Shown piece after piece: positions 61,535-64,000 of a stretch of 64,000 bases of DNA (positions are counted from its first letter, which is position 1; every line of letters begins with the position of its first letter). Source of the DNA: Ciona savignyi. Lineage: Eukaryota; Chordata; Ascidiacea; Phlebobranchia; Cionidae. The DNA is taken from assembly GCA_000149265.1 (NCBI GenBank), contig CH003302.1, forward strand, positions 348,894 through 412,893, in the 5' to 3' direction. The translations under genes and the position numbers were made by a program. Under the pieces are notes generated by a model. It had not been told where the DNA came from, searched no databases, and saw nothing but the letters and a program-made list of their open reading frames with translations.

Positions 61535-61621
61535 CCTTCGATAGCTCAGTTGGTAGAGCGGTGGACTGTAGAAGTTGTGATGGTTATCCATAGGTCGCTG
61601 GTTCGAATCCGGCTCGAAGGA
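61535..61621 (+). tRNA. tRNA-Tyr(GTA), consensus
   Basis: Consensus copy; A spacer. Confidence 0.95.
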
Positions 61622-62107
61622 TTTTTTCATTTTATATGATTTTTGACTTTCAATAAAACAATGTTAAATATTTTTGTGTTTTAATACATATTGTCATCTT
61701 TGCATTTTTTGTATAAAAGTGTAATATATTGAACATACGTAAAAATATAACATATTGTATAGCAATGTGACACAAAGAAAAAAAATTAACACATTTTTTT
61801 AAAACTTCACTACATTCGAATAACCTGTTCTATCGTTAGCCACGTTCTTGTAGAGCCGCAAAAAACGTAACAGCGGATAATGTATAATCAGCTTGAATAT
61901 TCACTATCAAGAAATTTTTTTCAAACTAAACTTAACAAATTGAATGTTCGTAAAAATGTATGTTTATATTGAAAATTTTGAAGTATGTTATGATTTGTGA
62001 GTGTGATTTACACTTAAAATAAAGTGTAATTAAATCAAATATCTCACAGTGACGCTGTGAATCTTTACTTGAACTTAAAAACATTTTCAAATAGAGGTCA
62101 ACGGCAA

Positions 62108-62194
62108 CCTTCGATAGCTCAGTTGGTAGAGCGGTGGACTGTAGAAGTTGTGATGGTTATCCATAGGTCGCTGGTTCGAATCCGGCTCGAAGGA
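62108..62194 (+). tRNA. tRNA-Tyr(GTA), consensus
   Basis: Consensus copy; B spacer sharing aatagaggtcaacggcaa with the 40112 and 42078 copies. Confidence 0.95.
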
Positions 62195-62558
62195 TTTTTT
62201 CATTTTATATGATTTTTGACTTGCAATGAAACAATGTTAAATATTTTTGTGCATAAATAGATATTATCATCTGTGCATTTTTAAATAAAATTCTAATATT
62301 TTTATCTTGGGTAAATATATAACATATTGTAGCAATGTAACACAAAGAAAAAAATGAATACATTTTTTTAAACTTTACTACTTTCGAATAACCTGCTCTT
62401 TTGTTAGCCACATTTTTACAGAACCGCAAAAATGTAACAACGTATTATGTATAATCCGTTTGCATATTCACTATCGGAGGCATTTTCCCAACCTAAACTT
62501 AACAAATTGAATGTTCCTAAAAATGTATATATATCTTAAAGATTTCGTAACACGGCAA

Positions 62559-62645
62559 CCTTCGATAGCTCAGTTGGTAGAGCGGTGGACTGTAGAAGTT
62601 GTGATGGTTATCCATAGGTCGCTGATTCGAATCCGGCTCGAAGGA
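62559..62645 (+). tRNA. tRNA-Tyr(GTA), G53A variant
   Basis: C spacer, 451 bp after the previous gene; box B reads GATTCGAATCC. Confidence 0.75.
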
Positions 62646-63064
62646 TTTTTTCCTTTTATATGATTTTTGACTTTCAATAAAACAATGTTAAATATTTTTG
62701 TGTTTTAATACATATTGTCATGTTTGCATTTTTTGTATAAAATTGTAATATATTGAACATACGTAAAAATATAACATATTGTATAGCAATGTGACACAAA
62801 GAAAAAAAATTAACACATTTTTTTAAAACTTCACTACATTCGAATAACCTTTTCTATGGTTAGCCACGTTCTTGTAGAGCCGCAAAAAAACGTAACAGCG
62901 GATAATGTATAATCAGCTTGAATATTCACTATCAAGAAATTTTTTCCAAACTAAACTTAACAAAGTGAATGTTCGTAAGATGTAATTATATCAAATATCT
63001 CACAGTGACGCTGTAAATCTTTACTTGAACTTAAAAAACATTTTCAAATAGAGGGCAACGGCAA

Positions 63065-63131
63065 CCTTCGATAGCTCAGTTGGTAGAGCGGTGGACTGTA
63101 GAAGTTCTGATGGTTATCCATAGGTCGCTGG
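63065..63131 (+). pseudogene. tRNA-Tyr gene cut by LTR retrotransposon (second occurrence)
   Basis: Same 67-base remnant, same intron variant (gttctgatgg) and same junction base as at 47674-47740. The spacer before it has lost about 65 bp. Confidence 0.92.
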
Positions 63132-63628
63132 TGTTACAGATTTCCTATGGTTTCGCAGGACGCTGTCTTAACGGCCTACCGTGAGACCAATTACAAGGGC
63201 TTGCAACGTGTTTGCTTTATAAAAACACTCATAGTTAAGATACAAATATAACACTAATAAAAACGATCAGCTACAAGTCTGCACGGTTTAAAAGCCAAGA
63301 GACAACTCATTTTTAGAAATATAAATTTGAAGACATCACGTTAATTTAGCACAGCACCGAACGTTGATTATTTGAATACCCCGAGAGATAAAAACGTGCG
63401 TGTAAAAATAAGCAAGCAAGATAAAAATGATTAAATGATTAAAAGGTGCAAAGGGTGTAAAGTACGTGTAAAATAAAAGGGGACAAACAAAAGGCGTAAA
63501 GCAGTGTATTAAAATTGTATAAAATGGTGTTGTTAAAATTGTATAAAAGGTGTACAAAAATGTGTAAAAGACATATTTAAGAGTGTATAAAATCATAACA
63601 AAACAAACGAGCCCCCGTGTGCGTTACA
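63132..63628 (-). mobile_element. 3' LTR of Ty3/gypsy element, second copy
   Basis: A 497-bp LTR differing from 47741-48244 by a 7-bp deletion (gctacaagtc for gctattaaaaacaagtc) and a few single bases. Same inserted position in the tRNA. Confidence 0.88.
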
Positions 63629-63673
63629 CTCCCCCGACCAAATTCTGACCCACTCCTGTGGGTATTCCGCGTG

Positions 63674-64000
63674 TCAGTTTTGAGTACTCTCGAGGGGGGT
63701 AACGGGGCTCAGTGCTCTCTCCTCATCGGGGTAATAAGTCGGGCGTCTCGTCCTGCTCCGAAGACGTCCTCTGTATGTATTTCCTACCGCCACATCGGGG
63801 TTTAACAGATTCGCCCCATCTATTTCTAATGGGTTCGCTTGTGGCGGTTCTTCCATCGTCATCATCGGTGCTGTGCTTGCTGGTACGATCCGTACTGGTG
63901 AATATCTTTGTGTCACCACGGGTGTAATGTGGTCGTCCTCTGATGGGGTGTTGTTCTGTTTCTTCGTTGGAACCTATGTTGATATCCCTCCAAAGTTTTA
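63674..64000 (-). pseudogene. pol: Ty3/gypsy pol C-terminus, second copy, frameshifted, runs off window
   Basis: Matches the last 108 or so codons of the other copy. One extra T at about 63961-63964 (gtttcttcgttgg against gtttctcgttgg) shifts the frame, so the tail from 63919 to the stop at 63674 is out of register with the upstream part. The rest lies beyond 64000. Confidence 0.8.

Larger units (their letters stand above)
39025..63131 (+). repeat. Tandem array of intron-containing tRNA-Tyr(GUA) genes
   Basis: Some 41 tRNA-Tyr units lie head to tail at a period near 570 bp (range 565-577), with five short intervals of 370-506 bp. The 87-base consensus gene has a 37-base 5' half ending in the loop CTGTAG (anticodon GTA), a 14-base intron (aagttgtgatggtt) right after position 37, and a 36-base 3' half. 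This is the canonical place of the eukaryotic tRNA-Tyr intron. Most copies are followed by a T5-T6 pol III terminator. Spacers are of three kinds by the bases before the gene: A (gaccgggaaaagcat), B (agagggcaacggcaa) and C (gatttcgtaatacggcaa). A and B spacers carry tcacagtgacgctgtga or a near form about 64 bases before the gene; C spacers lack it. Identical blocks of several units recur (56177 and 58457, 2280 bp apart), so the array has expanded by unequal exchange. Confidence 0.95.

Noticed and set aside
39025..63131. Regular array of short identical repeats with spacers, CRISPR-like at first sight
   Set aside because: The repeat is a tRNA gene with intron and pol III boxes, the spacers are themselves repeated, and the context is a eukaryotic genome.

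Overview
The window looks like a piece of an ascidian tunicate genome (Ciona or a close relative). It is AT-rich, with multi-exon genes, short GT-AG introns, a T-box gene of the Tbx1/10 class, a cyclin A gene, tRNA-derived SINEs, small DNA transposons and a Ty3/gypsy retrotransposon. Two 100-N runs (22935-23034 and 50445-50544) are scaffold gaps. The species is inferred, not proven.

Layout. (1) 156-793, minus strand: first coding exon of a Tbx1/10 T-box factor; the rest of the gene lies left of the window. (2) 794-9442: non-coding DNA with two unexplained G+C-richer patches (4974-5350 and 7620-8060). (3) 9683-12619, minus strand: cyclin A, with four located exons, two of which (10735-10906 and 9683-9874) were found by reading the reverse strand for the C-terminal cyclin fold. 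(4) 14787-36974, plus strand: a 29-exon gene for a copper monooxygenase of the dopamine beta-hydroxylase/MOXD1 family. It contains two complete DOMON + Cu2-monooxygenase units in tandem. One exon (28584-28898) fuses the tail of unit 1, a Thr/Pro-rich linker and the start of unit 2, so this reads as one double-headed protein of about 1304 residues with a signal peptide and a GPI-type tail. All six copper ligands are present in both units. As printed, the splice between unit 1 exons 10 and 11 is out of phase by one base. Its introns hold SINEs, two hAT-type elements with exact 8-bp target duplications, a piggyBac-like element, another TIR element and a long inverted repeat. (5) 36975-39024: no gene seen. 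(6) 39025-63131: a tandem array of intron-containing tRNA-Tyr(GUA) genes. I count 41 loci: 36 full-length (16 identical to the consensus), 3 decayed at the left edge and 2 cut by a retrotransposon. Repeat period is about 570 bp with three spacer types. (7) A Ty3/gypsy element (LTR 47741-48244, RNase H-integrase ORF 48290-50444) sits inside the T-arm of one tRNA gene. The same junction recurs at 63131/63132 and runs off the right end.

The three protein genes have unrelated roles: transcription factor, cell-cycle regulator and secretory-pathway copper enzyme. The strongest candidates for something undescribed are the double-headed monooxygenase and the tRNA-Tyr array. In the array, loss of a conserved palindromic spacer element coincides with mutation of box B.
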